A stretch of DNA of 64,000 bases from Sphingobium estronivorans (GCF_008692605.1 NZ_LFCT01000011.1:62001-126000); one strand, 5' to 3'. Numbered from the stretch's first letter, positions 25,269 to 34,318 are shown. Program-made: numbers and translations. The notes: generated from the sequence alone by a model not told the origin.

Positions 25269-26081
25269 CTATCCGCCGTTCAAAAACGCCACTTGCACCC
25301 GCCGGTTCAGGGGATCCCGCACATCCGCTTCGCCCGGTCGGGCCGGAGACCTTTCCCCCGCGCCGGAAATCTGCAAATTCGATAGCCGCATGCCGAGCGC
25401 GACGAGACTCTTGGCGACCATGTCCGCCCGCATGAGGCTCAACCGGTCATTATAGGCGTCGGGTCCCGCTCCGTCCGTATAGCCGATGATCGACAGCTTC
25501 GCGTCGCGGTTCGAATTCGCCGCCACGAACCGGGCCAGATCCTGATAGGCCTTCTGGTCGAGATCGGCCTTGTCGAAGTCGAAATAGAGGGTGAGGGGGG
25601 CCGGGTCTGGAGCTGGGGCCGGGACCGGTAAAGGCGGGACGGCGGTGTCGCGTCTTTCCGGGATGATGGGATAGACAGCGGCGCGGCAATCTTCGCTGCT
25701 CCACGCCATGCGGTCCAGGCGCATGCGACGGTCCCAGCGCAATTGCAGGCGACAGATCCGATAGGCCGTTCCCGATCCGGTGTGGAAATTCAGGATATAA
25801 TCCCATCGGCGTTCACCGAACAGGCCTTCATGAAAATGCGGCGCGCCCAGCAAGGCATAGGCCTGACGCTTGGTCATGCCAGGCATCAACAGGCGCGGCA
25901 TTCCGGGCGGCAGGAAAAGCCCTTCGCGACGGGTCGCATGGCTGGGATCGGGAAAGTCCGACAAGGGTGCAATATCCGGCATGAAGGCCGGCTCTTCCGC
26001 CCGTGCCTGTGCTGCGGCGAGGGCCAGGACCAGCCCCCCAAGGCGCCAGACAAGCCTAGAATGCGATGCCAAAGCCAGCAT
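25269..26081 (-). CDS. OmpA-family outer-membrane protein with SmpA/BamE-like N-terminal domain
   Basis: A 270-residue envelope protein. A signal peptide (RLVWRLGGLVLALAAAQARA) is followed by a domain resembling SmpA/OmlA/BamE (LMPGMTKRQAYALLGAPHFHEGLFGERRWDYILNF), a Pro-rich linker (VPPLPVPAPAPDPAP) and a C-terminal OmpA-like peptidoglycan-binding domain (TLYFDFDKADLDQKAYQDL; GYTDGAGPDAYNDRLSLMRADMV). It overlaps the 3' end of the upstream YadA-type gene by 26 bases, so the two are probably one transcript. It might help anchor or assemble the trimeric autotransporter, as SadB-like partners do elsewhere; this is inference. No lipobox Cys was seen. Confidence 0.82.
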   Translation of the reverse strand: MLALASHSRLVWRLGGLVLALAAAQARAEEPAFMPDIAPLSDFPDPSHATRREGLFLPPGMPRLLMPGMTKRQAYALLGAPHFHEGLFGERRWDYILNFHTGSGTAYRICRLQLRWDRRMRLDRMAWSSEDCRAAVYPIIPERRDTAVPPLPVPAPAPDPAPLTLYFDFDKADLDQKAYQDLARFVAANSNRDAKLSIIGYTDGAGPDAYNDRLSLMRADMVAKSLVALGMRLSNLQISGAGERSPARPGEADVRDPLNRRVQVAFLNGG

Positions 26082-28425
26082 TGGCGCCTCCCTGACTGCG
26101 GCTATTGTAGGTCGCGGCCGCGCGGACGATCAGGCGGCCGTTATCGGATACTTTGGACAGGCCCATGGCGATGGCATGTTCACCCTGCCAGGTGCTCATG
26201 CCGACCCCCAGAGTGCCGGTCCCCGCTTCCGAAAATTGCGGGATGCCGGCCATCGCCATCGAGGCGGCCGTGCCCCCTTCCGCATCCCGGCGCAGATTGC
26301 GCAAACCGCTATTGAGCAAGTTGAACCGCACGTCCGTATAGGCATTGGCGACGTTGACCGCCTGTCCCATGCCGCTTTGCAACTGGCGCAGATTAACGGC
26401 ATCCGTTGCGGTCGTGCCATCGGCGACATGGGTGATCTGCCGCTCGGCCCCCGCGCTGCCGACTGACACGCTGTTCGCCCGGTCCGCCACGGACGCATAG
26501 CCCAGCGCGACGCTGTAAGAGGCCTGCGCCTGCGCCTGCGTGCCCACCGCCATGCTGTTGACGCCCGATGCCATGGCGCCGGCCCCGGCGGCCAGCGTGT
26601 CCGTCCCGCTCGCCACCGGTGGGGCATAGGCGGAACTGTTGTTCACCTGAAGAAAGCCGGCGCGCCCCTCCTGAAGCTCCGTGATCGCGGTCAGATTATA
26701 AACAAGCTGCGGATCGCTCGCGGCCAGAGCGTTGATACGCGCATCCGTATAATTGTTGGCGACGTTGACCGCCTGTCCCATGCCGCTTTGCAACTGGCCG
26801 AGGTTGACCGCATCCGTCGCGGACGTGCCATTGGCGACATGTGTGATCTGCCGCTCGGCCCCCGCGCTGCCGACCGACACGCTGTTCGCCCGGTCCGCCA
26901 CGGACGCGTAGCCCAGCGCGACGCTGGAGGCGGCCTGCGCTTGCGCCAGCGTGCCCACCGCCATGCTGTTGGCGCCTGATGCCGTGGCGCCGGCCCCGGC
27001 GGCCAGCGTATCCGTGCCGCTGGCAACTGGCTTGGCATAGTTGGAACTGTTGTTCACCTGAAGGAAACCCGCGCGCCCTTCCTGAAGATCGGTGATGGCG
27101 GTGCTGTTATAGGCCAGTTGCACATTGGTTGCGTAAAGCTGCGCGCCATTCACCGCATCGGTCGACGTGGCGCTCACAGTTCCGGGCGCGACCCCCACAA
27201 TCTGCTGGTCGATGCCGCCGCGCGCCGCATTATAGGCTTGGACGGCGGGGTCATAGGGAAGCGCATCCTGGGGCGTGCTCCCTGTTCCCCCGCCGCCGCT
27301 GGGGGCGCTGGGCAGTTGCGATACATTGACCGCATCGCTGCCAGCACTGCCGGGTGCGAGATTTTTGATGGTCGTGCCGCTCACGCCGCCCAGGACGACG
27401 GTCGACTTGCTGCTATCCTGATATTTGACCGCCAGATCGTTCAATACGGCAAGATCGTAGCTGAGCTGGCTGATGGCTGCACTGTTCTGGGCGACCAGAT
27501 CGTTGGTCGCCTGGAGCTGCGAGCCGTTGACGGCATCGGTGCTGGTGGCACTGACCGTCCCCGCGGCGAGATTGGTGATCCGCGTCCCCGAAGCGCCCTG
27601 CAGCGTGACAAGCGCGCGGGCGCTATTGTCATATTGCACGGCGTTGCCGGCCAATGTGCCCAGAGCGTCGTTGACGGCTTGCAGCTGCGCGACATTGACG
27701 GCATCCGTAGGGTTGGCGCCGGCGGCGAGGCCCGTGATGCGGCGTCCACCGACATTCACTTCCGCGCTGGCCGTGCCACCGACCAGATAAGCCGGCAGGT
27801 TGAGCGTCAGCCCGTTCGCGATCGAGCCGGAACCCAGCGCCACGCTGCCGCCATGCGTCGCCGAAGCGCCGGAACCGATCGCAACCGCGTTGAAGGCGCC
27901 AACGGATGTATTGGCCAGATTGCCGATGGCGATGGCATCCAGTTCGCCCGCGCTGGCTGCAAGGCCGGGGGTGCCCAGTCCCGTAATCCGGTTGCCGCCA
28001 AAGGAAATCCCCTTGGGGGTGAGCAGGCTGAAGCTGTCGGACGTGGTTTCGCAGGTCGGATCGGCGAGCAGGTTGACCGCATTGCCGTTGATGTCGAGGA
28101 CGTTGAGGTTGATCGGCGCGCCCGCAGCCGCATTGGCCAGTGCGGCGTTGATGCCCAGATTGATGTTCACGAGCGGCAAGGCGTTCAATGTCGATTCGAC
28201 GGGCGCCAGCACCGGGGTGATGACGTCTCCGATCGTCTGGGTCAGCACCGATTTTGGTAAGCTCACGCCCGAACAGGCGCTGACCACATTGGCATGGGCG
28301 GCGATACTCTGACCGGTGCCGGCGAGCATTGCGGCTGTTATCAGCCATCGTCCTGAAGTCAGTGGTCGTCCTTTTGCCGGTGCCCCGATAAGACTGGATA
28401 TCTTCGGCGATGCGTCGTCCCGCAT
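26056..28425 (-). CDS. YadA-type trimeric autotransporter adhesin (type Vc)
   Basis: A 789-residue surface adhesin. After an extended signal region (WLITAAMLAGTGQSIAAHA) there are YadA head motifs (AIAIGNLANTSVGAFNAVAIGSGAS; MAVGT.AQAQ..SVALGYASVADRANSVSVGS) and repeated neck/stalk connectors (RITGLAAGANPTDAVNVAQLQ; TSTDAVNGSQL). The C-terminal YadA anchor begins near RFNLLNSGLRNLRRDAEGGTAASMAMAGIPQ and ends NAGFGIAF, a Phe-terminated beta strand. Two neighbouring head-stalk modules of 137 residues are near-identical (DNA about 411 bases apart), a recent tandem duplication. I use ATG 28425 rather than an upstream TTG. The OmpA-like gene follows. It mediates binding to surfaces or cells. Confidence 0.92.
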   Translation of the reverse strand: MRDDASPKISSLIGAPAKGRPLTSGRWLITAAMLAGTGQSIAAHANVVSACSGVSLPKSVLTQTIGDVITPVLAPVESTLNALPLVNINLGINAALANAAAGAPINLNVLDINGNAVNLLADPTCETTSDSFSLLTPKGISFGGNRITGLGTPGLAASAGELDAIAIGNLANTSVGAFNAVAIGSGASATHGGSVALGSGSIANGLTLNLPAYLVGGTASAEVNVGGRRITGLAAGANPTDAVNVAQLQAVNDALGTLAGNAVQYDNSARALVTLQGASGTRITNLAAGTVSATSTDAVNGSQLQATNDLVAQNSAAISQLSYDLAVLNDLAVKYQDSSKSTVVLGGVSGTTIKNLAPGSAGSDAVNVSQLPSAPSGGGGTGSTPQDALPYDPAVQAYNAARGGIDQQIVGVAPGTVSATSTDAVNGAQLYATNVQLAYNSTAITDLQEGRAGFLQVNNSSNYAKPVASGTDTLAAGAGATASGANSMAVGTLAQAQAASSVALGYASVADRANSVSVGSAGAERQITHVANGTSATDAVNLGQLQSGMGQAVNVANNYTDARINALAASDPQLVYNLTAITELQEGRAGFLQVNNSSAYAPPVASGTDTLAAGAGAMASGVNSMAVGTQAQAQASYSVALGYASVADRANSVSVGSAGAERQITHVADGTTATDAVNLRQLQSGMGQAVNVANAYTDVRFNLLNSGLRNLRRDAEGGTAASMAMAGIPQFSEAGTGTLGVGMSTWQGEHAIAMGLSKVSDNGRLIVRAAATYNSRSQGGANAGFGIAF

Positions 28426-28687
28426 AGACTTGGCCCTGTTGAAGGAATGCCCACCCAAGCGTATGAGCGAAACATTCCGTGTCCCCAGGCCAGAATGCCG
28501 GTCTTGCGGCTAAGAGCGCGCGAAGGCCCGGACAGATGATTTTACGAATAATACATATGGCTGCTGCCCCTGCGGCATTTCATCACGATCGGGCAATATC
28601 TTCATTTCAAGCGATTTTTCGCGAAATTCGACCCTTATTTTCGTCGACAGCGCGGCATCGTTTAATTATCGTTTCAACAAAGCTGCA
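28426..28687. other. Divergent promoter region, YadA-type gene and PAS gene
   Basis: About 260 bases, AT-richer than its surroundings toward the PAS gene (for example around 28540-28680). No clear operator could be identified. Confidence 0.3.
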
Positions 28688-29677
28688 ATGATCGGCTGTA
28701 TTTTACAAACAGTCGACGGCATGAACGGAGAGAAGGAGCGCAGGTCATTGGATGATATTCCGTCTGGCCAGATTGTTACTGCAACCGCTTTGATTCGGCA
28801 TTTCGCGACACATTCCCGCCATGCACTGAGCGAACCCGTCCACATCATGAATCACGGCCATATCAGCCTGTCGTTGATTTCGACGGAATTGTTCGTACAA
28901 CTGTCCAATGGACAGCGGACAACGCTCGATATTGACGATAACGCCGCCAGTCTCGATCTGCTGCTGGATCTGATCGCAACGAAAGTCATCCTTGTCGACC
29001 GAGCGCTCAATCTGGTGCGCATCAATCTTGCGGCCCGCAAACGGCTGGAGGTGAGCGAGCACGAGGCCCGCAATAAACCGTTATCGCAGTTGCTCGTCGG
29101 TCCCGACTATTATTTCGTCCTTCGCGCGCTGGAAAGGGTTCGCGACACCGGCGTCGCGGAAGAGTTCGAACTCAGCCCCTTCGGTCGGCAGTCATGGCTC
29201 TACCGCGTTCAAATCATGCCTTTCCGGGGCGGCTTCGCCCTGTTGGCCGATGAAATCACCGATCGGGTGACATTGCGCGATCAGGACGCGCGGACGGCCG
29301 CTTATGAATATTTGATCGACGGTCTGCCCAGCCTTGCGCGTGGCGCCTTTAATCTCAGGGGCTGCGTGACCCACGTCTCTCCCGCCCTGGCGCAGTTGAT
29401 GGGAACCGATGAAAATCGCATTCTCGGCGTCAGATTCGGGACCCTGTTCGACGTAGCGAGCCGGGGCACGATCGGCGATGCCATGGAAAATCTGCTGACG
29501 TCGGGAACGCCGTTCGGCATGACGGCGGGCTTCGTGGGCGGCGATGCCGGGAGCGAGCCGATCTGGATCAATGCGGCACCGCTCCGGACGGCCGATGGAC
29601 AGACGGGGGGTGTATTCCTGATCGGTACCATCCCCAACGATCGCCCTTCGGCTGTGCGGGGGGGCGCCGATCAATAG
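28688..29677 (+). CDS. PAS-domain sensor with Phd/YefM-antitoxin-like N-terminus
   Basis: A 329-residue protein without an enzymatic output domain. Residues about 25-75 (IVTATALIRHFATHSRHALSEPVHIMNHGHISLSLISTELF) resemble the Phd/YefM fold (SASEF.R......EPV.I..HGRP..VLIS.E.Y), a DNA-binding antitoxin module. Two PAS-like domains follow (about 90-195 with VILVDRALNLVRINLAARKRL, and about 205-320 with FNLRGCVTHVSPALAQLMGTDENRILG). It could be a ligand-sensing transcription factor for the flanking adhesin genes, with which its 3' end nearly converges (7-base overlap with the fimbrial operon's last gene). An alternative ATG is at 28721. No toxin gene lies nearby, so an antitoxin role is unlikely. 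Confidence 0.6.
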   Translation: MIGCILQTVDGMNGEKERRSLDDIPSGQIVTATALIRHFATHSRHALSEPVHIMNHGHISLSLISTELFVQLSNGQRTTLDIDDNAASLDLLLDLIATKVILVDRALNLVRINLAARKRLEVSEHEARNKPLSQLLVGPDYYFVLRALERVRDTGVAEEFELSPFGRQSWLYRVQIMPFRGGFALLADEITDRVTLRDQDARTAAYEYLIDGLPSLARGAFNLRGCVTHVSPALAQLMGTDENRILGVRFGTLFDVASRGTIGDAMENLLTSGTPFGMTAGFVGGDAGSEPIWINAAPLRTADGQTGGVFLIGTIPNDRPSAVRGGADQ

Positions 29678-30144
29678 GCGATGGTGACAATCACGCTGTC
29701 GGCGTAGGGGCCGGCCTGCACCCATTGTCCCGCCGGAATCCGGCCATAGACGGAAACGGTCTGGCTGAAGGACAAAAGGCCCGTCAATGTTGCGCTGACG
29801 ATGCCGGTGCTCGCCGAACCCGTGCCCCAGACGGTTGTCCGACTGCCGTCGGTATAGAGGTTATAGTTCAGGCGCGCGGCACCCTGTGTCATCTGGCGGG
29901 CCAGCGGGGTGCCGGAACTGCCTGGGCTCATGGTGATGTCTATCGTTCCAGCCAGTGAAATCAGGCCGGTGCAGCTGAGCGTGACGCTTCCCGCGCCGTC
30001 CTTCGGCCCCGTCGCGCCGGGATCATAGCCGCCGAAGCTGATGCCCGTCGTCGAAGCCGAACAGCTGCACAGCGTACAGGCCGAGGCCGACGATGCCATG
30101 ATCATGCTGGCCAGAGCAGCCAGCCCATATCCGACGGCCCTCAT
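29671..30144 (-). CDS. Csu-type fimbrial subunit, spore coat U domain (probable tip or minor pilin)
   Basis: A 157-residue secreted SCPU-domain protein. It has a signal peptide (MRAVGYGLAALASMIMASSASA), paired Cys residues (CTLCSCSAS and LSCTG) and the family features ARLNYNLYTDGSRTTVWGTG and SVYGRIPAGQWVQAGPYADSVIVTIAY. It is the last gene of a pilin-chaperone-usher-pilin operon and overlaps the usher gene by four bases. The position suggests a tip adhesin or minor subunit, although Csu tip proteins usually have two domains and this one has only one. Confidence 0.85.
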   Translation of the reverse strand: MRAVGYGLAALASMIMASSASACTLCSCSASTTGISFGGYDPGATGPKDGAGSVTLSCTGLISLAGTIDITMSPGSSGTPLARQMTQGAARLNYNLYTDGSRTTVWGTGSASTGIVSATLTGLLSFSQTVSVYGRIPAGQWVQAGPYADSVIVTIAY

Positions 30145-32510
30145 CCTTTTTCCTCCTGCATGGGTGCGCAAGGCACGGGCCCGATCTTTGCCATCCCCCG
30201 ATCGGTTGACACGGCCGGTACGATAGCGCGACATGCCACAGCAGGACCGGTCAGCACAATCTCCTGCCCTTCCCGCGCATCGGCCAGAAAGACCGCGCCG
30301 TCATGGCCGGTGATGCCGGCCGCCGCATCCCCGGCGGTGACGGTCAGTCCCGCCGCGACCGGCGCGCCGCTTGCATCCACCAGATGCAGCGTGGCCGGAT
30401 GGGCGGGTTGCCCGCCGAAACGGACCCTGATGGCCTGCCTGTAGCCGGGAACCGCATTTTTCTCGGCTGAGGTGACCACCGTATCGATCGGCAGATCGTT
30501 GAGATCCACGGCAATCCGGTTGGCCGAATAGGGTTGCAGCCCGGTGATGACGGCGCGCCTGCCGCCGCCCGCTTTGCGCGCGACCGGCCGGTTCTCGAAC
30601 AGGACCGTCACCTCCTGGTCCGAGATCACGTCGACCACCGCAAAGGCATAGTCGAGTTGCGGCACGGCGACGATCGTTCCACCCAGCCGCAGCAGCGCTC
30701 CCCGTGCCTGGAAGCGCACGCCTTCGGCATCGCCCATGCGGCTTGCGGACAGATCGATATCGCCCACAGCGGTGCGCCAGGTGACGGCGCCTTCGACGCG
30801 CGAGACATTCTCCGTTTCACGCGAGGCGAGGAAGCGATAGCCCCAGCCCTTGTCCGGCGGCGGCGTCTGGCTGAAACTGGCGGCGATACGCTTGCCTTCG
30901 ACGAACAGCCCCGCGCTGGAGCGGGCGCCGAAGGGCAGGGTGAGCGATCCGAACAGGCTGTTGTTGCGTTGTTCCGCCGTGCGCGTCTGCCGCGCCCCCA
31001 GCGACAGCCAGGCCGAACCGACATTTGTCCCGTACGAAACCGAGCCTGTGGAAAAGCGGTGTCCTTCGGCGCCCTCATTCTCAAGATAATTGGCGTTCAT
31101 GCTGCCCAACCGGCCAAGGGCCAGGCTGCCCGCCACGATCAATTCCCGGCTGCTTTCGGGTAGAAGCTTGTCGTCGCCGACCTGAACGAAGGCGGCGTTT
31201 TCCGCCTGATAGCTGGCCGTGATGGAATAGCGGGGGGTTATGCGCTGAAATTGCGCGCGCCACATGAACCCGTCGCCGAAACGGCTTTGCGATGCCGCCG
31301 CCGACAGGCCGATCTCACCTAAGGAGGACAAGATGAAGCCCAGCCCCAGCCCGGCGGTCTGCACATCCTTGCTCATCTCCGCGCGCCCGGCCAGCGTCAG
31401 TCCGCCGCCAAGGCCATGGCGCCAGAAACCGGCGGCGAAGGGCGCGCCATAGGACAGGCTGCGTTCGCCAAAATGCCTGCGCAGAAACCCCGCCTCCAGC
31501 GAGAAGTCGTCCAGCCCTTCCCGCAGCAGGCGCGGGCTGGTGTAGAAGCTTTGCGTAACAGTCCGCGCAATGCCGCTGGCGTCGCGGATCGTCATCGTCA
31601 CCTCTCCCGCGCCGGTGAAGACCGGCTGATAATCGATGGCAAAATCGCCCGGCTGCACGGCCATGCTCTGGCGGCTGCTCGCTGCCGCCAGCTCCACCAC
31701 GGAGGGCAAGGTCGACGATGCCGAAAGCCGGGGCAGGGCATAGGTGATATCCTGGGGCGCCAGCGAAAAATCGGTGCCCAGCCGTATTCCGGCAAACCGC
31801 ACGGGCTGGGTCCAGTCGCCCCCGCGCGTCACCGCATCGCCCAGCATCAGCCGAAGCCGCCGATCGGGAAAGTCGCGGATGAAATTGCTGTCGAGCCGGA
31901 CTGCGCCGCGGCTGTCCGCCCCCTGTTGTATCAGGGCGGTCGTCCCGATAACGCCCCAATTTCCCGACATCCCTGCGTCCAGCACGGCAGAGGCCGTCCA
32001 TTGGCCCTTCCATCGCGACACGGACAGATCATAGCCGACATATTGCGCGGGCGCGGCCTCCATGACCGGCAGGCTCTGTTGCGATCCCCCGACATGCACG
32101 GCTGGAAACAAAGATGGCGCGGCATCGATCAACAGCGTCACGCCCGTGCTGTCCAGCTTCGCCGAAAGGCCGGGGAGTCCATCGAGAGAGGCAAAGTCCG
32201 CGCCGTCCACACGGATTTGCGGACGTCCCGCGGGCAGTTGCAGGCCCCATTGGCTCGGCATGTCCTGTCTTACGAACAATTGACCCTGGCTTTCGACGAT
32301 CAGGCAGGGATCGCTGATCGGGTGCCCGTTGATGACGATTCCGACAGGTATGGCCCGTGCCTGTGGCGACAAATCCGGCGTTGAAACGGTGGGAACCGCC
32401 ATGGCCGTGGCCAGGCCGGAAGCCATCGCCGGCCCGGCCATCGACAAGAGCAGGCTCATGGCAAACATCGATGTGCCTTGCCCTGCATATTGCCAGGCAG
32501 CGGCGGTCAT
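30141..32510 (-). CDS. Fimbrial usher (outer-membrane chaperone-usher assembly protein, Csu type)
   Basis: A 789-residue outer-membrane usher. It has a signal peptide (FAMSLLLSMAGPAMA), an N-terminal substrate-binding domain (residues about 50-150; VGIVINGHPISDPCLIVESQGQLFVRQ), a 24-strand barrel region with the conserved LRLMLGDAVTRGG and RFAGIRLGTDFSLAP, a plug-like FTGAGEVTMTIRDASGIARTVTQSFYTSPRLLREGLDDFSLEAG, and C-terminal domains (LQPYSANRIAVDLNDLPID; GYRQAIRVRFGG). It secretes and orders pilin-chaperone complexes. Codon use and GC content match the neighbours. Confidence 0.93.
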   Translation of the reverse strand: MTAAAWQYAGQGTSMFAMSLLLSMAGPAMASGLATAMAVPTVSTPDLSPQARAIPVGIVINGHPISDPCLIVESQGQLFVRQDMPSQWGLQLPAGRPQIRVDGADFASLDGLPGLSAKLDSTGVTLLIDAAPSLFPAVHVGGSQQSLPVMEAAPAQYVGYDLSVSRWKGQWTASAVLDAGMSGNWGVIGTTALIQQGADSRGAVRLDSNFIRDFPDRRLRLMLGDAVTRGGDWTQPVRFAGIRLGTDFSLAPQDITYALPRLSASSTLPSVVELAAASSRQSMAVQPGDFAIDYQPVFTGAGEVTMTIRDASGIARTVTQSFYTSPRLLREGLDDFSLEAGFLRRHFGERSLSYGAPFAAGFWRHGLGGGLTLAGRAEMSKDVQTAGLGLGFILSSLGEIGLSAAASQSRFGDGFMWRAQFQRITPRYSITASYQAENAAFVQVGDDKLLPESSRELIVAGSLALGRLGSMNANYLENEGAEGHRFSTGSVSYGTNVGSAWLSLGARQTRTAEQRNNSLFGSLTLPFGARSSAGLFVEGKRIAASFSQTPPPDKGWGYRFLASRETENVSRVEGAVTWRTAVGDIDLSASRMGDAEGVRFQARGALLRLGGTIVAVPQLDYAFAVVDVISDQEVTVLFENRPVARKAGGGRRAVITGLQPYSANRIAVDLNDLPIDTVVTSAEKNAVPGYRQAIRVRFGGQPAHPATLHLVDASGAPVAAGLTVTAGDAAAGITGHDGAVFLADAREGQEIVLTGPAVACRAIVPAVSTDRGMAKIGPVPCAPMQEEKG

Positions 32511-32522
32511 CGAACAGGCGCC

Positions 32523-33260
32523 CTACTGCTCGGGGCTGGCGCGGGCAGCGGTCAGCCTTCCCTGGGCGGTTTCCACCTCCACCCCCACAATGCTGCGACC
32601 GTCCACTGGACCGACCGGCAATTCGATGCGCCCATCGGCCAGGAGGTAGAAACTGCGGTCCAGTTTCACGGGTTGCCTGCCGCCATCCACGGATCGCAGG
32701 TTGACGGCCCCGGCTTGAACATGGCGGTCGCCCTGGTTGACCAGAACCAGCTTCGATTGTCCGCCGGCATCCTGCCCCAGCGACCAGCTCAGCAAGGGCA
32801 ATGCGCTGGATCGGGCGCGGAACAGGGGAATGCTGAACCGCAAAAGCGTCCGGACGGTGCCCGGCGCAGCCGTCGCCGTCGGCAGCTCGTCGATTATAAG
32901 CCGGTAGCTCTCCTCGCGCGATCCGGCTTTGGCAGGCAGGCTGCAACGGATCAGGCGGGAATCGCCGCCGGGAATGGTGACGATTGACGGATTGATCATG
33001 GGGCCGGTGTCGGGGTCCAATTGGACCTGGCCCGCCTTATCCGCGCGCCAGCCGAAGCCCCTGATCTGTAATGTCGCCGCATTCGCATCATCGTTGGCAA
33101 TGGTCAGCGCGCAGAATTGCTTTTCCGCCGTCATTTCGATCCGGACCGGCAAGATGCGGAGCGATGCGGCGCGCGCGGGGAGCGTCCCCGCCATCAGCAG
33201 GGCGCACAAACCCGCTGCCAGACCCCGGCCGGGCCTGGAACCCAATAAATGTCCTGTCAT
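32523..33260 (-). CDS. Periplasmic fimbrial chaperone
   Basis: A 245-residue chaperone with a signal peptide and two Ig-like domains. The G1/F1 strand signature is SYRLIIDELPT.......TVRTLLRFSIPLF, with an N-terminal SLRILPVRIEM. It stabilises SCPU-type pilins before delivery to the usher. It lies 12 bases before the usher and 13 bases after the main pilin. A single Cys pair (FCALTI; RLIRCSL) is visible. Confidence 0.9.
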   Translation of the reverse strand: MTGHLLGSRPGRGLAAGLCALLMAGTLPARAASLRILPVRIEMTAEKQFCALTIANDDANAATLQIRGFGWRADKAGQVQLDPDTGPMINPSIVTIPGGDSRLIRCSLPAKAGSREESYRLIIDELPTATAAPGTVRTLLRFSIPLFRARSSALPLLSWSLGQDAGGQSKLVLVNQGDRHVQAGAVNLRSVDGGRQPVKLDRSFYLLADGRIELPVGPVDGRSIVGVEVETAQGRLTAARASPEQ

Positions 33261-33273
33261 GGATAGTGACTCT

Positions 33274-33786
33274 TCAGTAACTCACAGTAATGGTGACGGT
33301 GTCCGTATAGTTTCCAGCACCCACGCTTTGTTGTTGAGGGATGCGACCATAGACGGTGAACGATATCGGCAGGATGGTTGACGCTGTCTGCGAAACCGTG
33401 TCCGATCCCGGCGTATTGCCCCAATTGGTGCTGCGCCCGGCGTTGCTGTAAAGCGAATAGTCGAGTGGCGTCGCACCGTTCAGCATCTGGCGGGTGGAAA
33501 CCGTGGCTCCCGCTGTACTGCCCGCATTCAATCCGACATTGAACAATGTTCCGGGGGTGCATGTGACGTTGATCGCACTGGTTGCGTCCGTCGGTGTCGA
33601 AGAGGTGGGATTATAGGTTCCAAAAGCCATGTTGGTGGCCGTCACGAGACAGGCATTCAGCACTGTGGCCGACACGCCCATCGTCGTCGTGGCATCCGTT
33701 GCCCATGCAGAGCTCGGCGCCAGAAACATGACGAATATTATGCAGGATCGATACACGACGTTCCTCCCCCAACTGAAAGTTGACAC
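33274..33786 (-). CDS. Csu-type major pilin, spore coat U domain
   Basis: A 170-residue pilin, first gene of the fimbrial operon. The signal peptide (SCIIFVMFLAPSSAWA) is followed by an SCPU domain: TTTMGVSATVLNACLVTATNMAFGTY, INVTCTPGT, LDYSLYSNAGRSTNWGNT and the end FTVYGRIPQQQSVGAGNYTDTVTITVSY. Two Cys could form the usual disulfide. The upstream region is extremely AT-rich, which would suit control by an AT-binding silencer such as MucR/H-NS-like proteins. Confidence 0.9.
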   Translation of the reverse strand: MSTFSWGRNVVYRSCIIFVMFLAPSSAWATDATTTMGVSATVLNACLVTATNMAFGTYNPTSSTPTDATSAINVTCTPGTLFNVGLNAGSTAGATVSTRQMLNGATPLDYSLYSNAGRSTNWGNTPGSDTVSQTASTILPISFTVYGRIPQQQSVGAGNYTDTVTITVSY

Positions 33787-34087
33787 GTCTCAATCCGGAT
33801 CAATCTGTCTGGAAAAGGTTAGGAAAATGTTATCGGTATTTTTGTCGAAAATGGGTGGGAGGCTTATTTGCGTTATTCAAAATAATATTATAAACATGAA
33901 CTTATCATATTTTTGAATATATCATGATATTTATATATATTCTTTAATATATATTGTTTTTATATGAGTAAAAATAAGATATTAATTTAAAATATTAGCT
34001 ATTTTATAATTCAAAAGCAGATTTTAATTATCAAATTAGGAATTGAAATTCTTGCCAAATATGAACTTATAGATCAGCCAAAACCGT
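33787..34087. other. Very AT-rich intergenic region upstream of the fimbrial operon
   Basis: About 300 bases with no gene. By direct count 33901-34020 has 16 G or C in 120 bases (about 13%), against well over 60% in neighbouring genes. It contains many TpA steps and short A/T tracts, and a single TTTGCGT at 33867-33873. It is the likely promoter and silencer-binding region for the Csu-type operon. Confidence 0.8.
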
Positions 34088-34318
34088 TCATTTTGCCATA
34101 TGCCGATATGTATGATGGCATAAATCTTCGTCCTCAATGAACGCAATGGTGCCATCGCGGCCCAGGCTCTGGGCGTGCATAAGACCGTCTTGTTCGCCGA
34201 GTCGTCGTGCCACGTCCGAACCGTAAAGGGCGGCGGCGGTTTGGAGCAGCGAGACGGAATAGCCGCGCGGGCCTGGAAATGCAGTTTGCGCAAGGCGATT
34301 TTGTGGAAGACTGGGCAT
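34088..34318 (-). CDS. Small protein of unknown function
   Basis: A 76-residue protein starting MPSLPQNRLAQTAFPG with ribosome-binding site GGAAAGGA six bases before the ATG (34318). It is mixed alpha/beta in look, with SVSLLQTAAALYGSDVARRLGEQ and an acidic IEDEDLCHHTYRHMAK tail. I do not recognise it. A longer frame to 34408 exists, but without a better start. It lies at the edge of the AT-rich region, between the fimbrial operon and the mucR-like gene, and could be a small regulator. Confidence 0.5.
   Translation of the reverse strand: MPSLPQNRLAQTAFPGPRGYSVSLLQTAAALYGSDVARRLGEQDGLMHAQSLGRDGTIAFIEDEDLCHHTYRHMAK

Noticed and set aside
28688..29677. Phd/YefM antitoxin of a toxin-antitoxin pair
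   Set aside because: No toxin-like gene is adjacent, and the PAS domains do not fit a classical antitoxin.
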